From NCBI GenBank assembly GCA_963809385.1, contig CAWEJL010000004.1, forward strand, positions 310,001-374,000: 64,000 bases of DNA, in the 5' to 3' direction. The stretch is from JAKAIY01 sp963809385 (GTDB taxonomy: Bacteria; Chloroflexota; Ktedonobacteria; Ktedonobacterales; JADMIN01). Positions 25,710 to 34,540 of this stretch are shown here, piece by piece. Numbering within the stretch: the first letter of the stretch is position 1; each line of letters opens with the position of its first letter. The position numbers were made by a program, and so were the translations under genes. The notes beneath the pieces were generated by a model. That model ran no database searches, was not told the DNA's origin, and saw only the letters and a program-made list of their open reading frames with translations.

Positions 25710-28454
25710 ATGAGCCGCCACGACAAGGACAAGTTTCCCCGTTACCGCCGGGTGAAGACCCCACCGCCCGCCAGCCCGGCCAGCGGCGAGAAGCCGCGCC
25801 GCAACACACGCCGCGATGAGACGCCCCGCCGCCCCCCGCTGGAGGTCCGCGTCAGCGCGACTGAGCGCGAGCGCAAGCGCCGCCGGAGCGAGGAAGAAAT
25901 AGAGGCGCCTGCCCACCCCGAATGGTCGCTGCGCCAGGACGCCGACGCGCTGGCGCTGGTGGAGGCCTTCGCCGCTGAGCAGCCCTACCCGCTCGACCCA
26001 TTCCAGCGCGAATCAGCCCAGCACCTGGCGGAGGGCCGCTCCGTGCTGGTCGCCGCTCCCACCGGCACAGGAAAAACGCTGGTGGCGGAATTCGGCATCT
26101 GGCTGGCGCGCCGCGACGGCAAGCGCGCGATCTACACAGCCCCTGTCAAGGCGCTCTCCAATCAGAAGTTCCGCGACCTGCGCGCGCGCTATGGAGCCGC
26201 CGAGGTCGGCCTGCTCACCGGCGACATCGTCGAGAACCCCAGCGCGCGGATCGTCGTCATGACCACCGAGATCTACCGCAACATGCTGCTGGAGGGTCTG
26301 CGCGCCGCCCACGTCACCCCGCAAGAGGAGGCCGCCGAGCTGCTCGCGCAGGTGGACGCCCGCCACGGCGCGCCGCGCGGCGTCGAGCTGCCGGGCGCGG
26401 CGGATGTCGCCGAGATGGCCCGTCGCGCCCGGCTGGATGAGGAGCTGTCCAGCGTCGGCTGCGTCATCTTCGACGAGCTGCACTTCCTCAACGACCCCCA
26501 GCGCGGCCCGGTGTGGGAGGAGGCCATCATCCACTCGCCGCCCCACGTGGCCTTCGTCGGCCTCTCCGCCACCGTCAGCAACGCCAGCGAGCTGCGCCGC
26601 TGGATCGAGGAGGTCCACGGCCCGATCGCGATGGTCTATCACACCGAGCGCGCCGTCCCGCTGGAGAGCTACTACTACCTTGATGGCAAGCTCCGCCTGA
26701 CGCGCGACGCCAGCGGCCAGCGCGTCGAGCGCTTCCCCGGCGTTGGCGGCGAAACCAAGCTCGCCCGCATGCGCGACCGCTCCCGCCGCTATACCTTCGA
26801 TGGCGGCCCGCGCCCGCGCATCGAGTCCGTACCCGCCGCGCCGGGGCCAGCGGGCGCCCTGGGCGGTCAGGCCAGCGGCGCGGAGGAAGAGCCGCCGGAG
26901 CGGCAGGCGCCCGAACCCGGCGAAGTCCTCACCGCCCTACGCGGCGCCGGCCTGCTGCCCTGCCTCTACTTCCTGCCGGGCCGCCGCGCCGTCGAGGAGG
27001 CCGCCGAACGCGCCGCCACCCACCTCTTCACCACACCGGAGCAGCGCGACCGGCTGGTAGCCGAGACCCGCGAGTGGATCCGCGCCTTGCCGCCTGAAGA
27101 CCAGAAGCTGGACCAGGCGCGCAAGCTGCTCAACCTGCTGCCGCGCGGGCTGGCGTTCCACCACGCCGGCCTGCTCCCAGGCCTCAAGATGATGGTCGAG
27201 ACGCTCTTCCAGCGCGGCGAGCTGAAGGCCGTCTTCGCCACGGACACGCTCGCACTGGGCATCAACATGCCCGCGCGCGCCGTCGTGCTCGGCAGCGTCA
27301 GCAAGTTCGATGGCCAGCAGATGCGTCTGCTGACCCCCAACGAATATCAGCAGGTGACCGGGCGCGCGGGCCGCCGCGGCATGGACGAGAACGGCGCCGC
27401 CGTCATGCTCTACTCCCCGTGGGACGCCTTCGAGCCAGCCTTCGCCGCGCTCACCGCGCCGCTGCTGCCCGTCACCAGCGCCTTCACCGTGCGCTACAAC
27501 ACCGTGCTGAACCTGTGGCGTCCCGGCGACCAGGGACGGCTGCGGCGCGCCGTGGCCGCCAGCCTGCGCGAGTTCCAGCGGCGCGGCGTCAGCGTCACCC
27601 GCGCCGAACGCCGCCGAACGCGCGCGGAGGTGGAGCGTGAGGATGTGCGCGCCGCCTATGAGCCAGAGCCAGCGGAACAGGGCGCCACACCGCGCGCCAA
27701 CAGGCTCAGCCGCGCCGCGCTGGCCGAGCTGAACGCGACGATCTACGTACTGCGCGCGCTGGCCTACATCGGCGAGGACGACGCGCTGACCGCGCGCGGG
27801 CGGCTGCTGCGCGCCATCTTCCATCCCGCCGGAATCACCGTCTGCGAGTTGCTGCTCTCCGGCGCGCTCGATGCGCTCAGCCCGGCGGAACTGGCCGAGG
27901 TGATGAGCTGGTTCACCTTCGACAACGACCGCTCGCTGAAAAACTCATTCGTTATGCCCGATCAGATTCTCCAGGCGCGCCGCGCCACGCAGCGCGTCCA
28001 GCGTTTCGTGCGCGAATTCGAGTACGACGAGGGGCTGGACATGAGCCCCGGCATGGTGGACTCCTTCCACAGCGTCGCGCTCACCTGGGCGCGCGGCGCG
28101 CCACTCACCGCCCTGCTGCGCCGCATCGAGCTAGCTGAGGGCGATCTGCTCGTGACCCTCAACCAGACGATTGACCTGCTCCAGCAGGTCCAGGGCGCCA
28201 TCACCCAGACGCTCGGCGCCCGCGAGGTCTGGCGCGCGACCGGCCCCGACGCCCGTCAGCGCCAGCCAGCGCTCGATCAGGCGCGGGAGCGGCTCGAGGC
28301 CATCCTCCCGCGCATCGCCGAGGGCTGGCGCATCATGCTGCGCGGCAGCGTCGCCATGAGCCGCGCCATCCCGGAGATGGCCACCCATGCCGCTGAAGCT
28401 GGAGGAGGAAGCGGAAGCGGTGGAGGCCGCGCTGCCGCCGCTGGCGATGGCTGA
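25710..28454 (+). CDS. Ski2/Mtr4-like DEAD/DEAH-box RNA helicase
   Basis: A 914-residue helicase. Motif I is VAAPTGTGKTLVAEF, motif Ia YTAPVKALSNQKFRDLRA, motif II CVIFDELHFL, motif III LSATVSNA, motif V TDTLALGINMPAR and motif VI QVTGRAGRRGMDE. The C-terminal 250 residues contain the DSHCT-like helical domain (FTFDNDRSLKNS, FDYDEGLDM-like FEYDEGLDMSPGM). Related enzymes unwind RNA for degradation or processing. The last 22 residues are a Gly/Ser/Ala string with low GC at third positions, while a different frame (28387-28545) reads a normal acidic tail; a frameshift near 28386 is likely. It follows the lipid kinase by 81 bases. Confidence 0.9.
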   Translation: MSRHDKDKFPRYRRVKTPPPASPASGEKPRRNTRRDETPRRPPLEVRVSATERERKRRRSEEEIEAPAHPEWSLRQDADALALVEAFAAEQPYPLDPFQRESAQHLAEGRSVLVAAPTGTGKTLVAEFGIWLARRDGKRAIYTAPVKALSNQKFRDLRARYGAAEVGLLTGDIVENPSARIVVMTTEIYRNMLLEGLRAAHVTPQEEAAELLAQVDARHGAPRGVELPGAADVAEMARRARLDEELSSVGCVIFDELHFLNDPQRGPVWEEAIIHSPPHVAFVGLSATVSNASELRRWIEEVHGPIAMVYHTERAVPLESYYYLDGKLRLTRDASGQRVERFPGVGGETKLARMRDRSRRYTFDGGPRPRIESVPAAPGPAGALGGQASGAEEEPPERQAPEPGEVLTALRGAGLLPCLYFLPGRRAVEEAAERAATHLFTTPEQRDRLVAETREWIRALPPEDQKLDQARKLLNLLPRGLAFHHAGLLPGLKMMVETLFQRGELKAVFATDTLALGINMPARAVVLGSVSKFDGQQMRLLTPNEYQQVTGRAGRRGMDENGAAVMLYSPWDAFEPAFAALTAPLLPVTSAFTVRYNTVLNLWRPGDQGRLRRAVAASLREFQRRGVSVTRAERRRTRAEVEREDVRAAYEPEPAEQGATPRANRLSRAALAELNATIYVLRALAYIGEDDALTARGRLLRAIFHPAGITVCELLLSGALDALSPAELAEVMSWFTFDNDRSLKNSFVMPDQILQARRATQRVQRFVREFEYDEGLDMSPGMVDSFHSVALTWARGAPLTALLRRIELAEGDLLVTLNQTIDLLQQVQGAITQTLGAREVWRATGPDARQRQPALDQARERLEAILPRIAEGWRIMLRGSVAMSRAIPEMATHAAEAGGGSGSGGGRAAAAGDG

Positions 28455-28545
28455 GGATGAGGACCCTGGCGAGGCCGCCGCCGAGCGCGCCGAAGAGGCC
28501 CCGGAGACCGGCATTGAACCCAGCGTCTCCACACCGATGGAGTAA
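28387..28545 (+). other. Probable true C-terminal tail of the helicase in a shifted frame
   Basis: This frame reads 52 residues beginning MPLKLEEEAEAVEAAL, Glu/Ala/Pro-rich, with G or C in almost every third position, as in the helicase body. In the annotated helicase frame the same DNA becomes a Gly/Ser string and third positions turn A/T-rich from about 28387. A single extra base just upstream would explain this. An independent overlapping gene is less likely because no RBS precedes ATG 28387. Confidence 0.55.
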
Positions 28546-28576
28546 GCGGAACCAAACGACAAGAGGAGATAGCTCA

Positions 28577-29014
28577 ATGGACGGCGCGCCCGAGCAGGCC
28601 CCAGCGCAGCCCAGCCCGCGGGACAGTCAGCCATCAGCGGAGGCCGCGCGCCCCAGCGGCGACCGCCGCCTCGCCGACCACCTCGCCAACGAGCGCACCC
28701 TGCTCGCATGGAGCCGCACCGGCATCGCCATCATTGGCCTGGGCTTCATCGTCGCCCGCTTCGGCCTCTTTCTCCGCGAGTTGGCCGCGAGCGGCGCCCC
28801 GCAAACTGCCCCAAGCGCGTCGGGCATCATCGGCATCGCGCTCACCATCTTTGGCGCGGTCATGACCGCGCTCTCGCTCGTGAGCTACCTCCAGATCGAG
28901 CGCGGCATCGAGCGCGGCGAGCCCCAGGTCGAGACTCGCCTGGGCATCATCCTGGCCGCCGGGCTGACCATCGCCGGCCTGGCGCTCGCGGGCTATCTGG
29001 CGTTCGTCCGCTGA
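28577..29014 (+). CDS. DUF202-domain membrane protein
   Basis: A 145-residue protein with the DUF202/YidH signature LADHLANERTLLAWSRTGIA, followed by three membrane segments (IAIIGLGFIVARFGLFL, GIIGIALTIFGAVMTALSL, LGIILAAGLTIAGLALAGYL). The N-terminal 35 residues are polar and disordered. AGAGGAGA precedes ATG 28577; the longer frame overlapping the helicase end has no RBS. Function unknown. It is the last gene of the tat-helicase series. Confidence 0.88.
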   Translation: MDGAPEQAPAQPSPRDSQPSAEAARPSGDRRLADHLANERTLLAWSRTGIAIIGLGFIVARFGLFLRELAASGAPQTAPSASGIIGIALTIFGAVMTALSLVSYLQIERGIERGEPQVETRLGIILAAGLTIAGLALAGYLAFVR

Positions 29015-29116
29015 CGCGTTGTATCATTCGGGCCATATCACCGCACCAGGCGCGTAGCGACGCCGTGCGGACGCCGCCAGTTACGCCGCAAACCGACACA
29101 TGCGCGAGCGGGTCGC

Positions 29117-29704
29117 CTACGCCTGCCCTGTCGTCGCGCCCGCTGGGGTCAACTGTCGCGCGATCGTTTCGGCCCAGGCCTCGATGGCGTTCCAGTCGCG
29201 GAAGTCGCCCTCCATCCCACCCACCGCCAGCATCGCCATCCGCTCCGCGAACGGCAGCTTCTTGTGGTCTAGCGCGCCAAAGAACATCTCATGATCGCGC
29301 GGCCCGATCGAGCCACGGAACTCGGTGATCTCTTTTGGCAGCGGCCAGTGAATGGTGCGCTTGGAGCCAAATATCTTGATCTGCCCCAGGAACTCGTCCG
29401 TTCCCTTCCGCTGCCTCTCCGGCTCTTTCACGTCCGCGCCCAGCGGTCCGCTACTGAATAGCCAGACTGGCCGCACGACCAGCGTCGCGCTGTGACTCCG
29501 CACGAACTCCGCCGCCTCCGGCAGCCACGACCCGGAATACACCGCGCTGCCGATCACGAACGCCTCATAGTCGCCGATATCCCCAACAGTTCCGGCGGGC
29601 TTCACATCCACATCTTTCCCCAGCTGCCGGAGCTTGTCAGCGATACGCTCCGCGATGCCCTGCGTCGCCCCATATTTGCTCGCATACGCCACGAGAACCG
29701 TCAT
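29117..29704 (-). CDS. Flavodoxin-domain protein (HemG-like)
   Basis: A 195-residue protein with the FMN-binding MTVLVAYASKYGATQGIAE at the N-terminus and FVIGSAVYSGSWLPEAAEF, typical of flavodoxin-like protoporphyrinogen oxidase HemG (Flavodoxin_5). Residues 85-150 contain extra segments (LFSSGPLGADVKE, FRGSIGPRDHEMFFGAL). The pattern fits menaquinone-dependent HemG, but haem genes are not adjacent, so the role is open. AAGGAG lies 7 bases before ATG 29704. Confidence 0.85.
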   Translation of the reverse strand: MTVLVAYASKYGATQGIAERIADKLRQLGKDVDVKPAGTVGDIGDYEAFVIGSAVYSGSWLPEAAEFVRSHSATLVVRPVWLFSSGPLGADVKEPERQRKGTDEFLGQIKIFGSKRTIHWPLPKEITEFRGSIGPRDHEMFFGALDHKKLPFAERMAMLAVGGMEGDFRDWNAIEAWAETIARQLTPAGATTGQA

Positions 29705-29860
29705 CTCGGACTCCTTTCGTCCGTTCGCCTGCGGTTCCATCGCGCGCCTCCGGCCATCACACCATCACAGGCGACACAGCCAGGCGCGCTACGGCTCCAC
29801 ATAACCGCTCACGCTCCATCCTCGCAAACCACGCAAAGCGGGCGCCATTCAGGCTGCGCC

Positions 29861-30350
29861 TCATCCAGCCGCCCCCAGCGTCAAGATGTATTCCTCGATC
29901 TCCATGCCACGCGCATTCGCGAAGCCCTTGCCCTCGCCGGTGATCGTGAAGCCGCATTTCTCCAGCACCCGCAGCGAGCCGGCGTTATCCTTGGCGGCGC
30001 GAGCGTAGACCGGGCGCTCCGTCATCTGGCCAAGAAACGCCGCCAGCGCGCGCGTCGCGATTCCCTGGCCCCAGAACTCCTTGCCCAGCCAGTAAGTGAC
30101 CTCTGGCTTGCCTGGCTCATCCACGTAGCTCGACACGCTGCCAGACACTCGCCCATTGAAGAGGATAGTCTGGATGCTGATTGGACGGGTCGCCGCGAAT
30201 CCTTGCCCAGTGCGCCATGAAGGCGTCCCGGTCCGCCGGGTCTTTCGCGGTGAAGGCGGCCATGTAGTTAGCGTCCGCATCCAGTTGCTGCTCGAAGAAG
30301 ATCGGCAGGTCGCTATCCACCACATCTCGCAGGATGATCTCGTCTGTCAT
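29861..30350 (-). pseudogene. GNAT acetyltransferase gene with a frameshift
   Basis: The N-terminal part reads MTDEIILRDVVDSDLPIFFE from ATG 30350 and stays in frame to about 30180 (WARIRGDPS). The rest, from IQTILFNGRVSG to EYILTLGAAG, lies in a frame shifted by one base and ends at TGA 29861-29863. Joined, they match the intact neighbouring paralogue (30389-30871) along the whole length. GKEFWGQGIATRALAAFL is the acetyl-CoA-binding motif A. The change is a single extra base, so it is recent, or an assembly error. Confidence 0.8.
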
Positions 30351-30388
30351 CGCGCACCTTCCCTCATTGTCCAGCGTCCGCGCCGCTT

Positions 30389-30871
30389 CTACAGTTCCCG
30401 CGTCAGCAGATAGACCTCGATCTCCTCGCCGCGCGCATTGGCGAACGCTGTCTCCTCGCCAGTGATCGTGAAGCCGCATTTCTCCAGCACTCGCAGTGAG
30501 GCGGCGTTATCCTTGGCGGCGCGGGCGTAGACCGGGCGCTGGGTCATCTCGCGCAGAAACGCCGCCAGCGCGCGCGTCGCGATCCCCCGGCCCCAGAACT
30601 CCTTGCCCAGCCAGTAGCCGGCCTCCGGCCTCCCTGGCTCCCCTTCGTGACTCAGAACGTCGCCAGCCACTTGCCCCTGGAATAGGATCGTTCGCATGAT
30701 GGTACGCGGGCTGTTCCGAATCTCCGCCCACATAGCCATGTAGGCGTCGCGGTCCGTTGGGTCCGTGGCGCTAAACCCAGCCATCCTGAAGCCCTCCGGA
30801 TCGCGCTGCTGCTCGAAGAAGATGGCGATATCGCTATCCTCGACCTCCCGCAGGATAACCTCGTCCGTCAT
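30389..30871 (-). CDS. GNAT-family N-acetyltransferase (RimJ/RimL-like)
   Basis: A 160-residue acetyltransferase. Motif A is WLGKEFWGRGIATRALAAF with the acetyl-CoA-binding RGxA, followed by ARAAKDNAASLRVLEKCGF and the C-terminal strand EIEVYLLTREL. This pattern is typical of RimJ/RimL-type enzymes that modify protein N-termini or small amines; the substrate is unknown. GGAG lies about 10 bases before ATG 30871. It is followed by its broken paralogue after 38 bases: a tandem duplication. Confidence 0.9.
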   Translation of the reverse strand: MTDEVILREVEDSDIAIFFEQQRDPEGFRMAGFSATDPTDRDAYMAMWAEIRNSPRTIMRTILFQGQVAGDVLSHEGEPGRPEAGYWLGKEFWGRGIATRALAAFLREMTQRPVYARAAKDNAASLRVLEKCGFTITGEETAFANARGEEIEVYLLTREL

Positions 30872-30906
30872 CTCGCATCCGCTCCTTCCTGGCATGCGCG
30901 CGCCCG

Positions 30907-31905
30907 CTACCCCGCGACAGCGAAGAGCGGTGTCATCGGGCTGATATTGCCCTTCGCCGGGCAGCTATTACGCAGGCAGCCGAGGCCGAAGGCGTCCTCG
31001 ATGCTCAGCAGCAGGGCGTAGTGGTTGTAGGGCGACGTGTCGCGCAGGCCGCGCGGCCCGTGGTTGGTGATGACCAGCGTGGCGACATGGCCGCCGCCCG
31101 CCGCGATGTTCGGCGCGCCTAGCGAGAGCCCGATGTCGGCTTCATCCCAGGTGACGATGATCGCCGAATTGCCCGTTTTCCAGACGTCTGACCCCATGAT
31201 CGCATCTACCGTGGCGCCCACGTAGCTATCACCCGCGCGCGTCAGCGACGAGCCGCCGCCGCATGAGGGCGCGCTGTGCATATCGTGGCACAGGTCGGGA
31301 GAGATGAAGGAGAAATCAGGGACGGAGCCGCTGGCGAGGTCGCTCGCCAGCTGGGTATCTGGGACGATACGCGCCAGCGTCGCCTGGCGCTCGCTGGCTG
31401 GCCAGGAGCCGAGGAAATTCATGAAGGGATTGTGCTTGGAGGCGTAGAGCGGGCTATCGGTGGGGTATGTCTCGCCGGTATAGCCCGCGTAGGGCAAGCT
31501 CTGCTGGTAGCTCTTCCAGGTCAGCCCCGCCGCTTCGAGCTGTGTGGCCAGATTCGGCGCGGTGAGCGCGTTGACCTTGTAGGAATTGTCATCGCTGACC
31601 CCAAACGTGTCGCCGCCAATCATCGCGATATAGTTCGGCTCGCTGGGATGGGTCACGCCCCAGTAATTCGTCGCCAGCCCGTACGTGGTGGCCAGCGCGT
31701 TGATGCGCGGCGCGTTCGCCGAGCCAATGAGGTCATCGTAGGAGCTATTCTCCATCACGATCACGAAGAGATGCTGGTAGCGCGGCATCGGTCCAGCCGT
31801 TTGCGGAGTCGAGCCGCCCAGCGCGCAGCCCGCCAGCGCCAGCGTCGCGATCACGGCCATCCCGGCCAGCGCCATCACCCGCCCCCGCAACCATCCGCGC
31901 GCCAT
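30907..31905 (-). CDS. Phosphoesterase-family (PF04185) lipoprotein
   Basis: A 332-residue secreted protein with a lipobox signal peptide (VIATLALAGC). The phosphoesterase domain starts with HLFVIVMENSSYDDLIG, then PSEPNYIAMIGGDTFG, and ends with IIVTWDEADIGLS, GGGHVATLVI and SPYNHYALLLSIEDAFGL. These are the acid phosphatase/phospholipase C family motifs (metal-binding Glu, Asn and the WDE, H elements). It probably hydrolyses phosphoesters at the cell surface. AAGGGCGAGG precedes ATG 31905; the longer frame has no signal peptide logic. Confidence 0.88.
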   Translation of the reverse strand: MARGWLRGRVMALAGMAVIATLALAGCALGGSTPQTAGPMPRYQHLFVIVMENSSYDDLIGSANAPRINALATTYGLATNYWGVTHPSEPNYIAMIGGDTFGVSDDNSYKVNALTAPNLATQLEAAGLTWKSYQQSLPYAGYTGETYPTDSPLYASKHNPFMNFLGSWPASERQATLARIVPDTQLASDLASGSVPDFSFISPDLCHDMHSAPSCGGGSSLTRAGDSYVGATVDAIMGSDVWKTGNSAIIVTWDEADIGLSLGAPNIAAGGGHVATLVITNHGPRGLRDTSPYNHYALLLSIEDAFGLGCLRNSCPAKGNISPMTPLFAVAG

Positions 31906-32079
31906 ACACCTCGCCCTTCCCGCTGTTTCCCTACCGCGGCCACCGTGCGACGTATTCGCGCCCGGACCCACGGTGGCGGGTCGTGTGACGGCGGAAGCCG
32001 CCACCAGGCGCGAATGCGTTCGCCGGGCCTCATTGCGCCGTTGCGCCGTCGCTGACTGGCGCCTGGCGCCCCAAGCGCG

Positions 32080-32532
32080 TTATCCCTCGATGATCCAGGG
32101 GTCGGTGGCGCGCGGATAGTCCACCAGTTCGTCGGGGGTAAAGAAGATGCCAATCTCGCGCGTGGCGGAATCCCCACCATCAGAACCGTGGATGATGTTG
32201 AGCCCCATGCTCACGGCGAAATCACCGCGGATCGTGCCAGAGGGCGCATCCCAGGGCTTCGTCGGGCCCATCATCGCGCGCGTCACCGCGATCACGTTCG
32301 GCCCCTCCAGAACGCCAACCACCACCGGACTGGAGGTGATGTGCTTCACCAGCCCTGGATAGAACGGCTTGCCCTCATGCTCGGCATAGTGGCGCGCCGC
32401 CAGCTCCGGCGTGATGCGCATCAACTTGAGCCCGACAAACTTGAAGCCCTTCGCCTCGAAGCGCCCCAGCACCTGGCCAGTCAGGCCGCGCTGCACGCCC
32501 TCCGGCTTGACGATAATCAGCGTTCGCTCCAC
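32080..32532 (-). CDS. ndk: Nucleoside diphosphate kinase
   Basis: A 150-residue enzyme that balances NTP pools through a phosphohistidine. It begins VERTLIIVKPEGVQRGL from GTG 32532, ten bases after GGAGG; the longer frame adds a non-homologous N-terminus. NIIHGSDG contains the active-site His115. RHYAEHEGKPFYPGLV and GTIRGDFA are family motifs. Length is normal. It lies downstream of the roadblock gene on the same strand with a 185-base gap that contains a GC-rich repeat. Confidence 0.95.
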   Translation of the reverse strand: MERTLIIVKPEGVQRGLTGQVLGRFEAKGFKFVGLKLMRITPELAARHYAEHEGKPFYPGLVKHITSSPVVVGVLEGPNVIAVTRAMMGPTKPWDAPSGTIRGDFAVSMGLNIIHGSDGGDSATREIGIFFTPDELVDYPRATDPWIIEG

Positions 32533-32619
32533 GGTGAGATATCCTCCAGTACGGGTGATACCGAATCTGTTTCGGTTCTTGCGATAGGTCGCCCCCCAAC
32601 GATCCCGGCTCAATCCGCC

Positions 32620-32656
32620 GCCCCGCTCCCGGGCGGGAGAGTGGCTAGGGGGTGAG
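32620..32656. repeat. CTCCC/GGGAG palindromic repeat (divergent copy)
   Basis: CCCCGCTCCCGGGCGGGAG then AGTGGCTAGGGGGTGAGG resembles the element at 47392-47427 (CCCCCTCTCCC, GGGAGAGGGGG, then CAGGGGGTGAGG). Elements of this style are dispersed in many high-GC genomes. Confidence 0.5.
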
Positions 32657-32717
32657 GTCCATGCCCATCCGGGATGGCCACACGATAGTGTACCGCATCA
32701 GGCCGCGCGCGTGGCGC

Positions 32718-33065
32718 TTAATAGCTGCCGATCTGCTCGGCGAGGCGCAGGCTCGCGGCCCCCACCTCCATCCGCACGCGGCCCAGATTGGCCTGGACGC
32801 CGCAGCGCACAATGATCAGCATCTCGCCGCCATCGGTGACGAGGATGATCCCGCCCGGCGTCTCGAAAGTCGCGTGGCGGATGTCGCCCACGCCAAGCTG
32901 CTCGATGTAGCGCCCAGCGGCGTCGTAGGCTGCGGCGGCCATCGCGCCCAGCAACTCCTCTTCCTCGCCATCGAGTGTGCTAGCCACCACCAGCCCATCC
33001 TTACCAGTGAGCAGGGCGCCGGTCACCCCATCTATCGCCAGCAGGCGCTGCAATATTGTCTCCAA
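32718..33065 (-). CDS. Roadblock/LC7-domain protein
   Basis: A 115-residue single-domain protein of the roadblock/LC7 family, which includes MglB GAPs and dynein light chains. METILQRLLAIDGVTGALLTGKDGLVVAS matches the first helix and beta strands of the fold; AAAAYDAAGRYIEQL and GGEMLIIVRCG follow. No MglA-like GTPase gene is visible nearby. The stop of the TPR/Pro-rich gene lies 39 bases upstream on the same strand, so the two are probably partners or co-regulated. Confidence 0.85.
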   Translation of the reverse strand: METILQRLLAIDGVTGALLTGKDGLVVASTLDGEEEELLGAMAAAAYDAAGRYIEQLGVGDIRHATFETPGGIILVTDGGEMLIIVRCGVQANLGRVRMEVGAASLRLAEQIGSY

Positions 33066-33104
33066 AGTCGTCCCTCCTGGCGCGTGCCTGGCGTGTGGAA
33101 TGAT

Positions 33105-34518
33105 TTAGCCGTCGAGCGACTGCGTGAGCGCGACGGCGCGGTTATAGGATTCGAGCGCGCCGAGGTAGTCGCCCTGGCGGATGCGCGCGTCGCCGAGCAA
33201 GCGGTGGAGCTCTGGGTGCTCAGGCCGCTCGGTCAGGCAGCCCTCCACATCAGTCAGCACATCTGGCAGCAGCTCCGGCGCGTTGCGCACCACCGTACGA
33301 TACTCCACAATCGCCTCATCCAGCGCGCCTGAATCGCGGTGGCCGCGCGCCTGCGCGAGCCGCGCGGCGTAGTCGTGCGGGTCAGGCTCCGCTGGCTGAC
33401 TTGCCAGCAACGGCGCTACAGGCGGCTCCGGCTCCGCGAACGTTCTGGGCGGCTCCGGCTCCGCATGGCGTCGTGGGCGGTTCGGGCGCGCGCGTCTCGA
33501 GCCAGTCATCCCCGCGCTCAGCCTCGCGAGCTGGCCCGGTTTCGCCCGCCATAGAGGCCAGCGCGCCCGGCTCGATCGTGAAGGGTGTAAACCCATCCGC
33601 CATCCCAAGGCGATCGAGCTCCTCGATGGTCGCATCCGGCGGCGGTATCGGGCCGGTCGTCCGCTCCTCGATGCGCGCGGCGGGGGCGGCGCTGGCGCGG
33701 CCCGTTTCGTGTGCGGCGTCATCATCGGGCCAGTTCAGCGCGTCCGCGAGCGACGCGGGCCACTCCGCTGGGGCGCTGGGCGCGGCGGCCTCCTGTGGCG
33801 CGTCCGGTGGAACGATGCTGGCGTCAACGACGTTCGCATTGTTCCGTTCCAGCGCGCCAGGGTCAAGCTCCGCGAACATCTGCGAAACGATGCTAGCGTC
33901 AATGACTCCCGCCCCATCCCGCTCCCGCGCGCCCGGATCGAGCTCCGCGAACATCTGTCGCAGGTCCGCGGATGATGGCGGCGGCAGCGCGCCCGTGGGC
34001 ATGCTCGATAGTGGCATGCTGGCCGGCGGTATACTCGGCGGCGGCATGCTGGCTGGCGCTCCTGTTGGCATACTCGGCGGCGGCAGCGCGCCCGAGGGCA
34101 TGCTGGGTAGCGAGGTGACAGGCGGGGCGCTCTTACGCGTCTGCTCCCCTGACACCGGATATGGCGCCGATGCGGGGCTGTTGAATAGCGCATCCAGCGA
34201 GCCACTTGGGCGGGCGCGCTCCGGCTCATCCCCCAGCGCCCGCGCGCCTTGCGCCTGAAGCCACTGCACCCAGCGGATCGCGCGGCGCATCTCGGTATCG
34301 CCCAACGCAAAGCCGCTCTCCGCAATCGCGGGCGGTGGCGCCACGGTGTCCATCGCTGGCGCCACGGGCATGGAGAGCGACGCGGGTGGCGGCGCGGGCA
34401 GCGGCGCCGGGGATGGCGGCGGCGCTGAGGTCGCGCCGGTCTGGATGGCTGTGGCGCGCAGCGAGTCCGGGTCGCTATCTCCCGGCTTCCAGAGCATTCC
34501 CTCGGTCTCTTTGAACAT
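33105..34518 (-). pseudogene. Proline-rich/TPR protein gene with a frameshift
   Basis: The frame from ATG 34518 reads a long Pro/Ala/Met-rich protein with repeated PPSMPTGA-type text and two copies of QMFAELDPGA (plus RERDG/LERNN variants). At about 33455-33475 it turns into non-coding-looking text and stops at 33382. In the frame one base on, from AEPEPPRTFAEPEPP, coding continues to 33105 with TPR-like sequence: ALDEAIVEYRTVVRNAPEL and GDARIRQGDYLGALESYNRA. Third-position GC supports both halves. The duplicated GCGGAGCCGGAGCCGCC at the junction could favour slippage. A possible upstream extension joins the preceding TPR gene. Confidence 0.7.
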
Positions 34519-34540
34519 GCTATGGAACCCTGGCGGCAGA

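Noticed and set aside
24705..25916. Long minus-strand ORF opposite the lipid kinase
   Set aside because: Antisense to a gene with GGDGS and GTANDIAR motifs; no domain of its own.
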